Shown piece after piece: positions 11,237 through 22,897 of a DNA stretch of 64,000 bases; within the stretch, counting starts at the first letter, position 1, and each line of letters starts with the position of its first letter. Made by a program: the position numbers and the translations under genes. The notes under the pieces are model-generated. The model saw only the letters and a list, made by a program, of their open reading frames with translations. It did no database searches and was not told where the DNA came from. The DNA is from Cubamyces lactineus (lineage: Eukaryota; Basidiomycota; Agaricomycetes; Polyporales; Polyporaceae), in assembly GCA_022376465.1 (NCBI GenBank), contig JACDTU010000010.1, positions 1,380,292-1,444,291 of the forward strand, given 5' to 3'.

Positions 11237-11579
11237 TGAGGCGCTCACACACCGTAACAGGACGTGCGCGAGGTGCAATCACGTGACTGCACCTACATGC
11301 AGCCACTCCACACATTCAACCTTTCTTCCTATGTACTACTGTACCTTTCGTTCCTGTGGCTCTCGGACACTATGACTGTCTGACTTTTACCTGACCGAGG
11401 CCAAGCCTCGACACTCTCTCATTCTTTGCTTTTCACACTTCTAGACTTTCTGTTCTCTTGGCTGTTCCTGATAGGCTCCCTCCTCGTATCCGATGACTCT
11501 TGTGTTTCCCAACAACGCCAACTCAACCTTGCAAGCCACCCCCTGCTAAACTGAGTCCAACGCGCCAGGTTTCCTCACA
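11237..11579 (+). repeat. Gypsy-A 5' LTR
   Basis: 343 bp, starts TGAGGCGCTCACACACC and ends GGTTTCCTCACA. Differs from the 3' LTR at about seven positions, all transitions by eye, which suggests moderate age. Confidence 0.88.
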
Positions 11580-11651
11580 TTTTTTGAGTAGTCTTTCTTT
11601 CTTCGTATTTTTGCGCCAACTCGGCTTGATCACCCGCGTGACGTTAGGATA

Positions 11652-12189
11652 ATGTTCTTCACAGCCAGATACAATATGCCAGTTAAGAAGGACATTTGCA
11701 GGGATATGCGGACCTGGCAAGAGGCGGTGGCCACTGTCAACCAACCAGTAGTTGAACAGCAAGAGTCCGAAACCCTGGAAGCTATCAGTGAGTTGCCCAC
11801 TGCCTTTTCTCTAACCCCTGTCGAGCCCGTCAGCACCCGGGGACGAGTATACCTGATTGAGAAGGGTTTAAACCCTGAGAAGACAAAACTCGAGAAGTTA
11901 GTGAAGTATGCAGTTTGTGAAGAGGACGCATACCTGGAGGCCAGACAGGAAGAACATACATACAAGGGCCAGGTACTGGGACGGGCATGGGGACAAAGGG
12001 ACATCCGGCACAGGAGGTACAGGTGCAGCGGCAACAACCTCAAAGCCTGGGACATCTGAGCGTCGATACTCCCGACCAATGGCCAGAAAATTAGGTCACA
12101 AGGACAAGGAGCGTCTGAACAGGCTCTTTGAAGAGGCTTTGAGCCGAGGGACAATGCTTCAACCACAAAGACATTGGGCACCAGAGTAG
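11652..12189 (+). pseudogene. Gypsy-A Gag, C-terminal part of the Gag core
   Basis: Two overlapping plus-strand frames give LIEKGLNPEKTKLEKLVKYA, EEDAYLEARQEEHT and then, after a frame change near 11990, TSKPGTSERRYSRP and ERLNRLFEEALSRG. This matches the end of the retrotransposon Gag core and the linker that usually leads to a zinc knuckle. The N-terminal part of the core is not found upstream on this strand. Confidence 0.65.
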
Positions 12190-12277
12190 CAAGTGCCCCC
12201 CCCCCCATCCCCCCCCAGTCTCTTCCGAAGAAGGTGACTGTTTGGCGGTAGATGCCATACAGTCATCGGTTTTCTGC

Positions 12278-13103
12278 TCACCTTACTGATGCAGTCCCAT
12301 AGTGGTCCCTCCACGTGTGGCCCGGGCATAGGTACGGGTGATGCAGAGCGCCTTCTGCTATCCGCCCATAGTCCGCCATTCCCCACTCGACACCTAGTGC
12401 CAGCTCACTAGTGGTGTACAGGGGGGGTTCGGCATGTAGATGCATGTTCAGTCCACGCCACAATATTTGAACGAGCTGAAAGTCAGTCACGTCCGGGAAC
12501 CGGACTGTGAGCTGATGTATTTCACATACAAAATCTCTAACGCAAGACTGTCCTTGCTTTGCCCGCTCCAGATGCGATCTGAGGCGCGCCTTGAAGTCCC
12601 TAGGAAAGCAGTAGTCGAATGTAGCTTTGTACAATGTTTTTACAGTCCACTCCAATTGTCTAGTGGCTACATGGTGCATGAAGAATCAGCTGGGGTCACC
12701 TAATAAGAATTGAACCATGAACTCAAGGATCAGACGGTCAGGGAGCCCACTAACTACCTCATAAGTCCACTGATCAAAGAGGTCTAGATCGGCGGTACCA
12801 TCCCAGACGAATGGAGGCTTTTACTTTGACTTCAGCCAAAGCCTTTCGGATATGCTTTTGGTCACTCTTCTGTTTTCGGCATCGTCGCCATTCTCTGTCC
12901 ATCCTTTGTCTCTTGTCAGAGCCGAAGTTGTTATTTGACATTGATTCAGATGTGCTCGAATCCTCTGACTCAGATCCTGAGTCTGTACCCGAGCTTGAGC
13001 TCGACCTACTGGGTGGGTTGTGCCCTCCACCACCAGCTCCCGCAGTGGTGGCCCGGAACCATCCTCCAGATGGTACTTGGGACATCTCCCGGACATAATC
13101 CAT
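12278..13103 (-). pseudogene. Gag core on the opposite strand inside Gypsy-A
   Basis: Minus-strand frames give a retrotransposon Gag core: LYKATFDYCFPRDFKARLRS, SHLERAKQGQSCVRDFVCEI, QLTVRFPDVTDFQLVQILWR (12440-12660), preceded at 12774-13103 by a Ser/Asp-rich linker and DKRQRMDREWRRCRKQK. Its direction is opposite to the rest of Gypsy-A. Either an internal segment was inverted, or part of another gypsy element was inserted here. Frames are broken near 12700-12780. Confidence 0.7.
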
Positions 13104-13403
13104 TGTTGGGGCCCTTGAGCGACTTCGCTCCTGTGAGTTTGAGCGGGCTCATGCTCAGAGATTTGAGCCTTTGCGCGCATGCGTGTTTTGTGTTTTGTCA
13201 ATGGGAGTGCAGCTATAAGACGCAGCTCTTCATTCTTTTGAGAGCGGCCTAGGAGGCGCTGCGTCGCTTTTTGGGTGGAGCTGCCTTGTGCATGGCGCTG
13301 CACAACCAAAGGAGTGCCGCCCTCCCGGTGCACATCAACCTCAGCCATCGCACCGTGACAGCACCGACCATAGGCACTGGCAATGTGCATGTTGGGGCTG
13401 TGA

Positions 13404-13970
13404 CAGCTGACGCAAAAACTTTGGGCGCGCGACCCCCTCGCAAAGGGAAAGCTCGGATCACGGCAAACCCCGGCCGGACGCCCTCAGCCACAGCTAGCCC
13501 CGGGCGTTCTGCACGCGACGCATCGTTGCGCATTGCGCATTCTGAGAAATTACGGTCGATTCCTCGTCCTGTGCTTGAGAAGACATTCGTCCGCTCCCAA
13601 CTTGCATGTAACTATACCAAACAAGAACCCGGATGTCGAATTTCCATGGCCAACTGCGATGTTGCTCCTCCGGAAGCTTTAGATTGCCATTGGCACCATC
13701 TTGTAGCACATACACGGAGGCATTCCGACTTGTAAAATAGTTCCTTGGTGCTCTGTGTCATGACAATTACCTTTGGAAGCCTTTCCCTTGGTCTAGATGG
13801 GGGAGGATGTAGTTGCAACAATCCACGGTAAGTATGAGTATGCTGTACAGGCCGGAATTGCATAGAGCGCCCGGGGCTAGCTGTGGCTGAGGGCGTCCGG
13901 CCGGGGTTTGCCGTGATCCGAGCTCACCCTTTGCGAGGGGATCGCGCGCCCAGAGTTTTTGCGTCAGCTG
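13404..13970. mobile_element. Short inverted-repeat element (MITE-like or foldback)
   Basis: 103-bp inverted arms at 13404-13506 and 13868-13970, outer ends CAGCTGACGCAAAAACT and its complement, nearly perfect (a few mismatches near the TTTGCG/AGCT part). The 361-bp middle has no supported gene. The arms are rich in CpG, unlike the decayed Gypsy-A sequence around them, so this insertion is probably younger than the host element. No target duplication was recognised. Confidence 0.75.
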
Positions 13971-14479
13971 GAACTTCGCTGAGCTGGAGGATCTAGCTGC
14001 CCGAGCACGTTGGTCATGTAACCCTGAGCTCTTCATGGGGGCAATGACTTTAGACAACAGGACCATGGGGCATACACATTGTACAAAAGAGGTCTGGCCT
14101 GGTAAAAGTAAAAGCGACTGTATTGAGTATCTAATGGCCCTATTCACTTCATACTATGACCCTGCGAGAGCCATCAAAGCGGGGATACTTCCGAGTGACC
14201 AATTGAAGTTGATACCTATGGAGGTGGCGATGAGTTGATAGTCATGGAGCACTTAGCCTACCAGGGACTACCACACAAGGATGTAGTCAGCTGCGCCCAA
14301 ACAAATGATCCCAAATGGGGTGTACCAGAGATCTTGCAGGATGAATGGGATGATTGGATCACTATCCCTCCATGACCCAAATGGGGAACTGGCTTCCTGC
14401 CTTGTTCAGGTCCTGATGGCTGTGTGCTCATGCGCGAGCAAGTCTGTGTGCTCGATACCCAGATATCCCTGAGCAAATC
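13971..14479 (+). other. Gypsy-A gag to protease linker, decayed
   Basis: Plus-strand frames such as DCIEYLMALFTSYYDPARAI (about 14110-14170) and HLAYQGLPHKDVVSCAQTND (about 14247-14310) look like former coding sequence. I cannot assign them to a domain. Stops interrupt them. Confidence 0.4.
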
Positions 14480-15265
14480 ATGTTAGTTTCTGTCAATGAA
14501 CGCCCGGATGGCTACTGGGTGACCTCCAGAATGCATGCGGAAGAATATACCTACACTCACGAGGAGGTTAGTGACCCGTCCTTCAATCTGACAGCGATAT
14601 GCTTTCCATTGTTTGACAGATACACAACTGACGATCTGTGGCATGAGTGCTGTTGGCAAGAACGTCACAGACAGCACCGCATGCAGATTATGATGTGCGC
14701 AGCTACATTCCAAAAGCATAAGCTATCCTGCAAAGCCCACAAGCAGTCGGACTTACCTGCAAATATGATCCCCGCTGTAGAACAGAACACAATGCGTCCT
14801 AAGGACTTCACAAGGAAAGCACCATCACCTATCCTAGTGACCACACAGATTAATGGGTAGCCAGCACAGGCTCTACTGGCTACCGGCTGCATGGCGGAAT
14901 TCCTATCAACAATGCTGGAAGATCAGCTAAGAATCAAGAAACAGGTTCTAGAGAAACAGCTACCTGTACAGCTTGCGGTTCAAGGGTCTTGGTCGAAAAT
15001 CAACCGCACCTGTGTCATGGATTTTGTGTATCAGGATATCAGCACAAAGCGACGATTTGACATAGCTAACCTTCAGAACTACGACGTGATTCTTGGCATA
15101 CCATTCATACATCAACAAAAAGCAGCCATTGGACTTAACCCGATGTGGGTTCACGTTGGTTATTCAGCACCTGAGAAACTGGAGGGTGAGAGTGTCGCCA
15201 CAATCTTATCAGCGGCGGCAGAACTCCTAAAGGTTCAACTAGATAAGCTACGTGAGACCCTTTGA
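14480..15265 (+). pseudogene. Gypsy-A retropepsin region, catalytic Asp lost
   Basis: A frame from 14480 ends at TAG 14858-14860 just before ALLATGCMAEFLSTMLEDQL (about 14870-14915), then QLPVQLAVQGS and LQNYDVILGIPFIHQQKAAI near 15070-15130. The last two are typical of a retropepsin flap and the ILG second half. The active-site triplet that should read Asp-Thr-Gly here reads Ala-Thr-Gly (GCT ACC GGC). The protease would be dead even if the stop were bypassed. Confidence 0.75.
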
Positions 15266-15481
15266 GCAGAGGCTGCTGACCTGTGTCAAGATGGTGCAAG
15301 AATAGAATTGCCCCCTCTGAGAGCAATCAATCATTCAATTCCGTTGATAGATGAGTCGAAGGTGTATAGCTGGAGGCCATCTAAGTATCCGGATGTGTTA
15401 AAGCCACTTTGGCAGGATAAGAAGGTGGCATACCTTTGATCCGGATGATGGCAGGTTGCTCAAGGGGTAAATGCCTCACTG

Positions 15482-16753
15482 ATGTTGATGATACCAAAGC
15501 CTGCGTGCAAAGACGGCATTCTCCGCCTCCGCACTGTGGTGGACAAGCGAGAGCAGAACTCCAATACGCCTAAGCTCGCTGCGCCACTTCCAGACATTGA
15601 TGGAATCCTATGGAATGTAGTGAAGCATAAGTATTGCGGTATAATTGATGGGAAAGATGCATATGAACAGATTTGTGTTGTACCTAAACATGTGACCAGG
15701 ACCCTATTTATAATGCCAGATGGCACTATGGTTAGTCTGGTGTCACAGCAAGGTGATGTGAATGAACCGACAACTTACCAGATGGTAATGAACCACATCT
15801 TTGCGCCGTACATTGGTGTCTTTATGGACGTATACCTAGATGACATTGTCATATACTCGGACACCATTGAAGACTATATGAAACACATACAAATCATTCT
15901 GGATGTCCTCTGATGCGAAAAGTTCCACCTCGGGGCTGACAAGATGAACTTCTTTGCACAGAAGCTGAAAATGCTTGGTCATGTCATTGATGAGTCGGGG
16001 ATTGCAATGGACCGGGTTACCTCAGTGGCAAACCAGAAGGTTCTGACGAACTGTTCATTGTTGAGAAGCTTTCTGCGGGCGGTGGGCTTTCTAGCCCCTG
16101 ACTGCGAAGGGATCAGGATTTCAATGGGAGTCCTTGCACCCTTGACCAGTGTGACCAAAGCCTGAAAATGGACCGATACTCATCACTGGGCATTTGAAGA
16201 GGTTAAGAACTTGCAAGGTACACACTTGAAGAAATAATTGTCAGGTCGCACTGGACTACTCAGCTGAGGCCCTGCTGATAAACCTGGTGACGGATGCATC
16301 ACTGACTGGAGCCAGTTGATACATTTAGCCAGGGCGATGAGCTGAGGACTTCGAAGGTAGTCACCTTTTGATCCGGCACGTTCAACTCAGCACAGCAACA
16401 TTATCCTGTACATGAACAGGAGTTGTTGGCTATTATTGAGTCCCTAAAGTGATTTAGGCCGCTCCTGTATGGTGCGCAGTTTCATATTTGCACAGACCAT
16501 AAGGCACTGGAGTACCTGATGCAACAGAAGCACCTGTCTCCATGTCAGCACCGGTGGATGGACATGTTGAATGAGTTCAAATTCACCATACACTACATAC
16601 CTGGAGAGACCAACGTTCTTGCAGACACGCTATCTCAAATATATAGCGATGAGCCAGTGGGAACTGTGCGATCATCAGCGGAATATGTTGGTGACAACGG
16701 AGTGGGCGTACCTCTCATGCACAGTATATACATGGGAGCTGCAGTGTGGTTGA
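15482..16753 (+). pseudogene. Gypsy-A reverse transcriptase and RNase H, decayed
   Basis: LRLRTVVDKREQN (15520), AAPLPDIDGILWNVVKHKYC, IIDGKDAYEQICVVP (first catalytic Asp block), then VYLDDIVIYSDTIEDYMKHI at 15830-15890, the YxDD box. A TGA follows, then FHLGADKMNFFAQKLKMLGH, and the RNase H with ELLAIIESLK, ICTDHKALEYLMQQKHLSP and HRWMDMLNEFKFTIHYIPGE (16420-16615). Stops and frame changes at about 15911, 16163 and 16450 break the chain. Confidence 0.88.
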
Positions 16754-17159
16754 TTTCTCACCTCGCCGGTCAACGCACTTGCACAGGGCATGTACCAAGC
16801 AATGCACACCGGGCAACCTGGTGAATTGTGTGCACAGCTTTCAGAGACTCTGACGTTAATAACAGACCATGTAGACATAATTGTTGCCACCTGTCAGACA
16901 TCAATGCCTACGGCAACAGACTTACCTGAGGAGAGGTGCACAAACAATCGACAACCAGCATTTCCAAACCCTTGTGCTCATAGCCTTGTACACAGCACGA
17001 GCGAGTTGGGGCTAGCTATGCCGGACTGCCATGAGGTCATCTCACTGAGGACCCATTCTTTAATAAGGTCCTTGACAATATTGCTAACTATGAGCACTTC
17101 ACATTAGACCGCAGTCTTTTGTACACTACTGAAGACGGTATAACACAGTTGATATATTT

Positions 17160-18295
17160 GTGGGATCGCGCTGGGTACGAGAGGTCCTGATATGGCATGC
17201 GCATCCTACATTAGCACACTTGGGCAATCAAAAAACATTGGAATATCTTCAGGACGAGGTGTGGTGGCCAGAGATGGTTGCAGATACAGCAGCATACTGC
17301 CGTACATGCGAAATATGTGCGACCACTAAATTGGCAACTGCACGACCACTGGGACTCTTGAAACATCTCCCGGTGCCGCACTGCCTATGGCAATATATTA
17401 CAATGGATTTTTTGTGGGTCCACTTCTGGCGTCGACAAACCAGAATGGGTCATTTGACATGATCTGTGTGTAGTAATAGATCAGCTCACATTGATGGTAC
17501 ACCTTATACTAACAGAACAGACTTATAGTGCTACACAAATGGTGGAAGTTGTTTTTGAAAATGTGTATAAACTGCATGGGCTCCCAGAACGCATCATTAG
17601 TGACCGGAACACACTGCTTATTCTGGCAGAAATTGCATGAGCTCTTGGGGACTGAACTGAGGTTATCATCATCTTACCATCCGCAGACTGATGGGATGAC
17701 AGAGAGGGTGAATCACACCATAATACAGATGTTACAGCAGTGTGTCCGACCTGACCAGAAGGACTGGGTGAGCCGCCTGCCTGCTGTGGAGCTAGCTATG
17801 AATATGGCACAGTCAGATACAACCAGATTTTCACCTTTTTACCTCAACTATGGCCAGATGCCGCGGACCCTTGTGTGGTCTGGCAACTCGGAGTATCCAG
17901 GCATCCAAGTCTTTGTATGCAGGATGAAGGAAGCAGTTATGGTGGTGCACGATGTGATCATTGTCTCGCAAGTTGAACAGACACAACAGGCAAACAAGCA
18001 GCAATGGCTGGCAGTGTTTGCAACAAACAATCTTGCATATCTATCTACCAAAAACTGGTGGCTACCTAAGGGACGAGCACATAAGCTTTCACCGAAGTAC
18101 CTGGGGCCCTTCCACATCACCGAAGTTGTCAAAGAAGGGGCGACTTACAGGTTAGACCTCCCACAGGAGTTACGGGCCCGAGGACTCCGTAACGTGTTCC
18201 ATGCATCTTTGTTACGCCTGCACTACCCGGGAGAACAGCCCCAGGAATGGGCAGTGGAACCTTCGTCAAGAGACAATTCTGATCGCATTTGCTAA
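17160..18295 (+). pseudogene. Gypsy-A integrase, decayed
   Basis: The zinc-binding HHCC region reads HAHPTLAHLGNQKTLEYL...WWPEMV...YCRTCEICATTK (17190-17330). The first DDE Asp block is ITMDFLW (17400). After stops, SSSYHPQTDGMTERVNHTII (17665-17720) holds the catalytic Glu. The rest reads ELAMNMAQSDTTRFSPFYLN, HKLSPKYLGPFHITEVVKEG and LRNVFHASLLRLHYPG to a stop at 18293-18295. I see no chromodomain. Confidence 0.85.
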
Positions 18296-18382
18296 CACCG
18301 ATTGCTGGAGGGGTGTTCAGTATAAAAACAGCAATAATGGAGGGAGGTAGCGAACCTGAACTCAACACCACATCCGCTATCT

Positions 18383-19135
18383 GTGATCACCCCATGTCCT
18401 CAAACCCGCATGCATACAACGTTGATGACCGAGTCTGATGGGAGCAGTATGCTGACGCATTCTGCTTGTGGCTCACAAGATGTGGCTTGTACCCGAGTGA
18501 CCCACCAGCTGGCTACCTCGAGGTCTATAAGACCATACAGAGGTATGCACCATGTCCTCACGGGTACACCGCCCTAGTGGCTGTGGAGATTACCCCACAG
18601 ATGACTGGTTCAGAGGTATCAATGTCAGTCAGTGAATGTGTTCCAAGCGCTGCTGGCGCACGACTCAGCAGTGACCGCACAGATGGCGTTGTTCGCACAG
18701 CAGGCAGGATGTACTGCGTTGAGCTCCTGGGACCGCTTGGGTTATCCACATCAAGGTGGTGGACATGGCAGCCAATGGTCATTGTGAGGACGCGGAACCA
18801 GTCGATGAAGCAGCCACTGACCTCTTGCTGAACATCTTTGGCCACATTGTAACTGGGCTACACACTGAGGGTAGAGAGGTGGATATGAAAGGGTTGAGAC
18901 TGAAACTTATGACCCGGCCCCCGAAGGGGAACAAAGTATTCAATCCGCACTCACAACACTGTTGACAAACCTGTATTCTGAACTCCAATTGTCAGAAGGA
19001 CCGGGTGCAGTTGACCATGAGAACAAGGCTGTTCAGCCTGAGAATGTACTGGATGTCGAAGAATACAATGATCCAGGAAATCTGATGGTGGTGGACCTTG
19101 AACTCGACCAGCAAGTCGAGGAGCAGTTCTGACAA
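18383..19135 (+). pseudogene. Extra coding remnant between Gypsy-A pol and 3' LTR
   Basis: Sense-strand frames read LWLTRCGLYPSDPPAGYLEV, YKTIQRYAPCPHGYTALVAV (18456-18590), then DEAATDLLLNIFGHIVTGLH (18805) and, in another frame, TLLTNLYSELQLSEGPGAVD and LMVVDLELDQQVEEQF (18955-19130). The coding character is clear from residue composition, but I recognise no domain. It is separate from integrase (stop at 18293) and ends about 70 bp before the 3' LTR. Other gypsy elements of this window also carry extra ORFs in this place. Confidence 0.5.
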
Positions 19136-19186
19136 CCACGGTGGTGTGTTGCACTGGTAAGTAGTAGGCCTCCTTACAATAGGCCT

Positions 19187-19207
19187 GGAGGGTGGATGGA
19201 AGAACAA
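19187..19207 (+). promoter_or_regulatory. Gypsy-A polypurine tract
   Basis: GGAGGGTGGATGGAAGAACAA lies directly before the 3' LTR, where plus-strand DNA synthesis of an LTR element is primed. Confidence 0.6.
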
Positions 19208-19550
19208 TGAGGTGCTCACACACCGTAACAGAATGCGCGCGAGGTGCAATCACGTGACTGCACCTACATGCAGCCACTCCACACATTCAACCTTTCTTCC
19301 TATGTACTACTGTACCTTTCGTTCCTGTGGCTCTCGGACACTATGACTGTCTGACTTTTACCTGACCGAGGCCAAGCCTCGACACTCTCTCATTCTTTGC
19401 TTTTCACACTTCTAGACTTTCTGTTCTCTTGGCTGTTCCTGATAGGCTCCCTCCTCGTATCCGATGACTCTTGTGTTTCCCAACAACGCCAACTCAACCT
19501 TGCAAGCCACCCCCTGCTAAACTGAGTCCAGTGTGCCAGGTTTCCTCACA
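19208..19550 (+). repeat. Gypsy-A 3' LTR
   Basis: 343 bp, TGAGGTGCTCACACACC to GGTTTCCTCACA, same length as the 5' LTR. Confidence 0.88.
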
Positions 19551-19702
19551 GCAGCGGTGCAGAATGGAATTGAATGCTATGCTTCTTCCAGTCAATCAAC
19601 GGATTGTAGGCAGAGAGCCAGCTGTATCCCAGAATGGCAGACACAGACTTGTTGAGCAGAATAACATAGGAATCTATATTGAGGACTTTTCCAGACAGTA
19701 AA
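19551..19702 (-). pseudogene. Protease-RT linker of the Gypsy-D-like remnant, right of Gypsy-A
   Basis: Read leftward: LLNKSVSAILGYSWLSAYNP, then LIDWKKHSIQFHSAPL, a well-known block at the end of retropepsin in agaricomycete gypsy pol. It is upstream of, and in the same direction as, the remnant at 9900-11236, so Gypsy-A sits between two parts of one old pol gene. Confidence 0.75.
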
Positions 19703-20027
19703 TGTAAGGGCAAGGAGGTAAACAAAGTAATCAGGTGGTTAGGGCCTCTCTAGCTGCATGCTGATTGACAATGCACTCCACTCCAAAACAATCAGTAAAT
19801 ACGGCCCATGTGACTCCGAGTGACCAACCCATTAGCTTGTGTGACCTCAAGTGCATACAACATGAGTGTCAACACTCACCACATTATTTGGGTGCTTACA
19901 GCAAACACCGAGTGTTCATGCAATCACCTTGTGGGCACTTATTTGTTTGTCATGGGCACTAACTGTGCAAAGTTTGCACAAACAGATTTCTCTCTGTCCC
20001 TTTCTGTCTCTCTGCTCCTTCACACCA

Positions 20028-21260
20028 ATGGCACCTCACAAGACACCTTGCAAGTGGACAGATGACCACATAGAGACCATGTTAGACTCTCTCTATGGCC
20101 AAAAGGCAGGATTTGGACAGGGTGGAAACCTCCAAAACTTCCATTTTCAGGTAGCCTGTGATGCAGTCAACAACAAGTGCAGTGCTTTACAGAACCAGCC
20201 CAAGACTGTGTGTTCAGTGCAAAATAAATGGTGACAAGTGAGTGTGCAGTCTCTGTGAGTGTTCTGATGCTAACATGGCCATAGTTCTGATCTATTTTTG
20301 CAGGTTTCTGTGCATGGGACAGCCATAGCAGCTTATCATATGACAATGTTGAGTACAGCTTTGGTGTTGGTGACTCCATGTAAGATCAGTGGATGAAACA
20401 CCTTGCAGAGCATAAGGCAATTGCTCCATACTGTAACACACCCTGGAAATGGTATCCACAATCTGTACCGCAGTACCTGTTAAAGGCCAGTGTGTCTTTT
20501 TGGCAAGCATGCAAAGCCAGCCTGCAGCATCCCAGGGCAATGCTGAGATCAAGGACAAGGAGACCCAGGAGGTCGAAAAGGATGCAGAGAATGCTCACAT
20601 CCAAGCCTCCTCTTACAATGTGTGTTTTCGCCTTTTTGCTTAAATTTCTGTATACTTATTTTATCTTTGATAGGCCCATGACAAGACTCCTGTCAAGTAC
20701 TCTGATAATGAGGATGTTCTTGTCTTGTCATCACAAAAGGTATGTTGCTTTGAATGCTGTTGACAGAAAGCTTATATTGTTTTAGATGGCTGAAACACTA
20801 GGGCTCCTCAAAATCAAGCATCAAGCTTCTGATGAGCAGTCTGAGCCTGGCTTGCAGTGGAAGAAGAGTCGCCCAAGTTGTGTCCAGGTGCTCATTGATG
20901 TCAATAAGCATATGGACCATGTGGGTAACATCCTGTAGAATGCCTTCAGCCTCTTAGGCTCAGCTTCTTTTGGCCCTGCTGCTCCAAAGACACCAACCCA
21001 CTGTGAAGATATTGTTGCCAATTCCAGCCCAGTGTGAGCACGTAAGGCTGCACCCTCAGCAGCTATTCTTGAAATGCAGCATCTTCAGGATGCTGATAAG
21101 GTGACTGAGTTCCTACGCTACTTAGGGAAGAATCCAGCTTTGGTGATTACTTATAACACCTTGGTTGCCCTGGAGCTGGCGGAACTTCATTGTGCCTATG
21201 TCAAGCAATACCTGCAAGAGTATGAGGAGAAGGAGGAGAGAAGGGCTTTGGGAATGTACT
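20028..21260 (+). pseudogene. Harbinger accessory Myb/SANT-like DNA-binding protein, decayed
   Basis: Starts MAPHKTPCKWTDDHIETML at the ATG 20028, with GFGQGGNLQNFHFQVACDAV and QPKTVCSVQNKW, which is the Myb/SANT-like domain found in fungal Harbinger second ORFs. An in-frame TGA (20232-20234) is followed by a probable intron 20238-20303 (GTGAGT...TTGCAG), then GFCAWDSHSSLSYDNVEYSF, QWMKHLAEHKAIAPYCN and KWYPQS. A TAA interrupts this exon. Further possible introns near 20620-20670 and 20740-20786 separate a C-terminal region with LQDADKVTEFLRYLGKNP near 21090. Such proteins are thought to bring the transposase to DNA. Confidence 0.78.
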
Positions 21261-21397
21261 GTAGATACAGAATTACAAAGATTGTTATTCTGCCCATTCC
21301 TGTACAATGCGCTAATCATCCATCCACATTTGCTGTGCCTTCCTATCCTGCAAAGCACTTACCCTCCACTCCTCTGCACGGTTGACTGGACTCTTGG

Positions 21398-22343
21398 CTA
21401 AGTCTCCCAGGAAGCTAGGAGGTTCACCTTGACAAGGGTCAGGTGGACCACCACATGCCTCCTGCTCCTGCAAATGCTCCTCCAAGTTGAGGGATCCAGA
21501 TTAATGATCATGTTGTGAATGGCAGCCAATCCAAAGGGATCTGGATCTAAAACTTCAAGGAAAAATTGCAGAATATGAAAGAATTGCAAATTTTTCCTTG
21601 AAGATGCCAAAAATTGTTCCTGGAAGATGCCAAAGATACGCTCAATGGCATTATGAGCCTGTGCATGATGCAAATTTAATAGCTCTTAAGCATTTACAGA
21701 ACTAAGCATGGTTTTAGACATCTGAAAACTAAAGTGAAGGAGTGACATACCACACAGCTGCACGACCCCATTCTTTGAGATGGTAACATACCCTTTGATA
21801 TGGCGTAAGCAAAGAATCACAAATGCCAAACCCAGCATCTGCAATATAATATTTGCCTGAAGGTAAAGTTAGTGATGTTGTATTGAGAAGCGACTGCAAC
21901 ATACCAGAGGCAATGTAAAGATCAGTGAGATGAGCTTGAGCACACATTGCACCATCTGCTGCAGCCTCTTCCCGTCCACTGACAAAGTAAATGAAGTGGA
22001 GACCCCATGTGCAAGCTGCAAGGCAGTTTTGAGTCAAACCATCTTTGCAATCCCATGCACCTTCTGCCTCAGCTGCTGATGGGCAACACAGAATGTGAGT
22101 TCCATTGATGGCCACTACAGCTCCCTGGAAGTAGGCTGCAAACTTGGGAGTGGATGCAAGACAAGGATGTAGAGGACTGTCAGCAGGTGGAAGGAAGATG
22201 TATTTTGTGTAAAATGGTGGTGATGAAACAATCATCAAAACATGTTTGAAGTATCTGAGTGATGTGAGTGAATAGTCAAGGGCAACAGTAACAGAACACA
22301 CACTTTGAGATGGTGTCATTTGCATGCTGAAATCTCTCCACAA
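21398..22343 (-). pseudogene. Harbinger DDE transposase (DDE_Tnp_4), catalytic Asp replaced by Asn
   Basis: The 204-codon frame at 21729-22343 holds KFAAYFQGAVVAINGTHILC, where intact proteins have IDGTHI, so the first catalytic Asp is Asn (codon 22104-22106). It continues with TQNCLAACTWGLHFIYFVSG, a second acidic site in AADGA and YYIADAGFGICDSLLTPYQR with the third in ADAGF, then YHLKEWGRAA. After a break, 21398-21673 gives HAQAHNAIERIFGIFQEQFL and PFGLAAIHNMIINLDP, the C-terminal end of the family. Cut-and-paste activity is not expected from this copy. Confidence 0.85.
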
Positions 22344-22792
22344 TATGCCCTATTTTTAGGTCAGTTACACACATATAGAGAAAGATTGCTGCCCGCTTCT
22401 CAACTTGAACGTATCAGGTGTTTTTGAGCCCACAAGCCCTGAGTTCACCCACAAACACCACAAAACCATGTAAATGCATCCCTAGCTCATTCTGAATCCA
22501 TTCCAGATGGCCATGGATGAGCTTCTAGACCCAGGCATGCCTGGAGAGGTAGGATGTGTGATAGGGCTGTTTCCAGTAATTTAAGGAGGAACAGAGATGT
22601 ATGGCAAGAAATATAGTGGTTGTTACATAGGCAGATATGCCTAGCAATAGTAATTGAAGCTCTTTAATGTGTGCAGCACTGAGAGCAGAAGGCATAGCGA
22701 GCAAGGGAGAGGAGAAAGAATCAAACTTTTCATTGACTGGGTGCAATGTGCATAATGCAGACCACAGTCACTTAAAGTCACCCAAAGTCACA

Positions 22793-22897
22793 CACATCCT
22801 TAGGTGCAAACTAATGGAGTCTGGAGTCTGGGCATCTAACCTGCCTTTTATAGTAATCTATCACATTGGAGCAGAGCGCATTGTCGATCGGCATGCA
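22793..22897. other. Spacer before solo LTR
   Basis: No gene seen. Ends ATGCA at the LTR border, a near match to GTGCA on the other side of the LTR. Confidence 0.3.

Larger units (their letters stand above)
11237..19550 (+). mobile_element. Gypsy-A: Ty3/gypsy retrotransposon, full-length span but decayed
   Basis: Two 343-bp direct LTRs (11237-11579 and 19208-19550) bracket gag, protease, RT, RNase H and integrase motifs in order on the plus strand. It is inserted in the Gypsy-D-like pol remnant, whose reading resumes on the far side at 19551. No clear target-site duplication was found (GACAA on the left, GCAGC on the right). The purine-rich tract at 19187-19207 precedes the 3' LTR. All reading frames are interrupted. 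Confidence 0.88.
19809..22792 (+). mobile_element. Second PIF/Harbinger element (candidate limits)
   Basis: A plus-strand Myb/SANT-type gene and a minus-strand DDE transposase converge, as in Harbinger elements. A left sequence TGTGACTCCGAGTGACC (19809-19825) matches the reverse complement of 22776-22792, TGTGACTTTGGGTGACT, at 13 of 17 positions, with differences that are all transitions, so these may be decayed terminal repeats. No target duplication was seen, so the limits are tentative while the gene content is firm. Confidence 0.65.
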
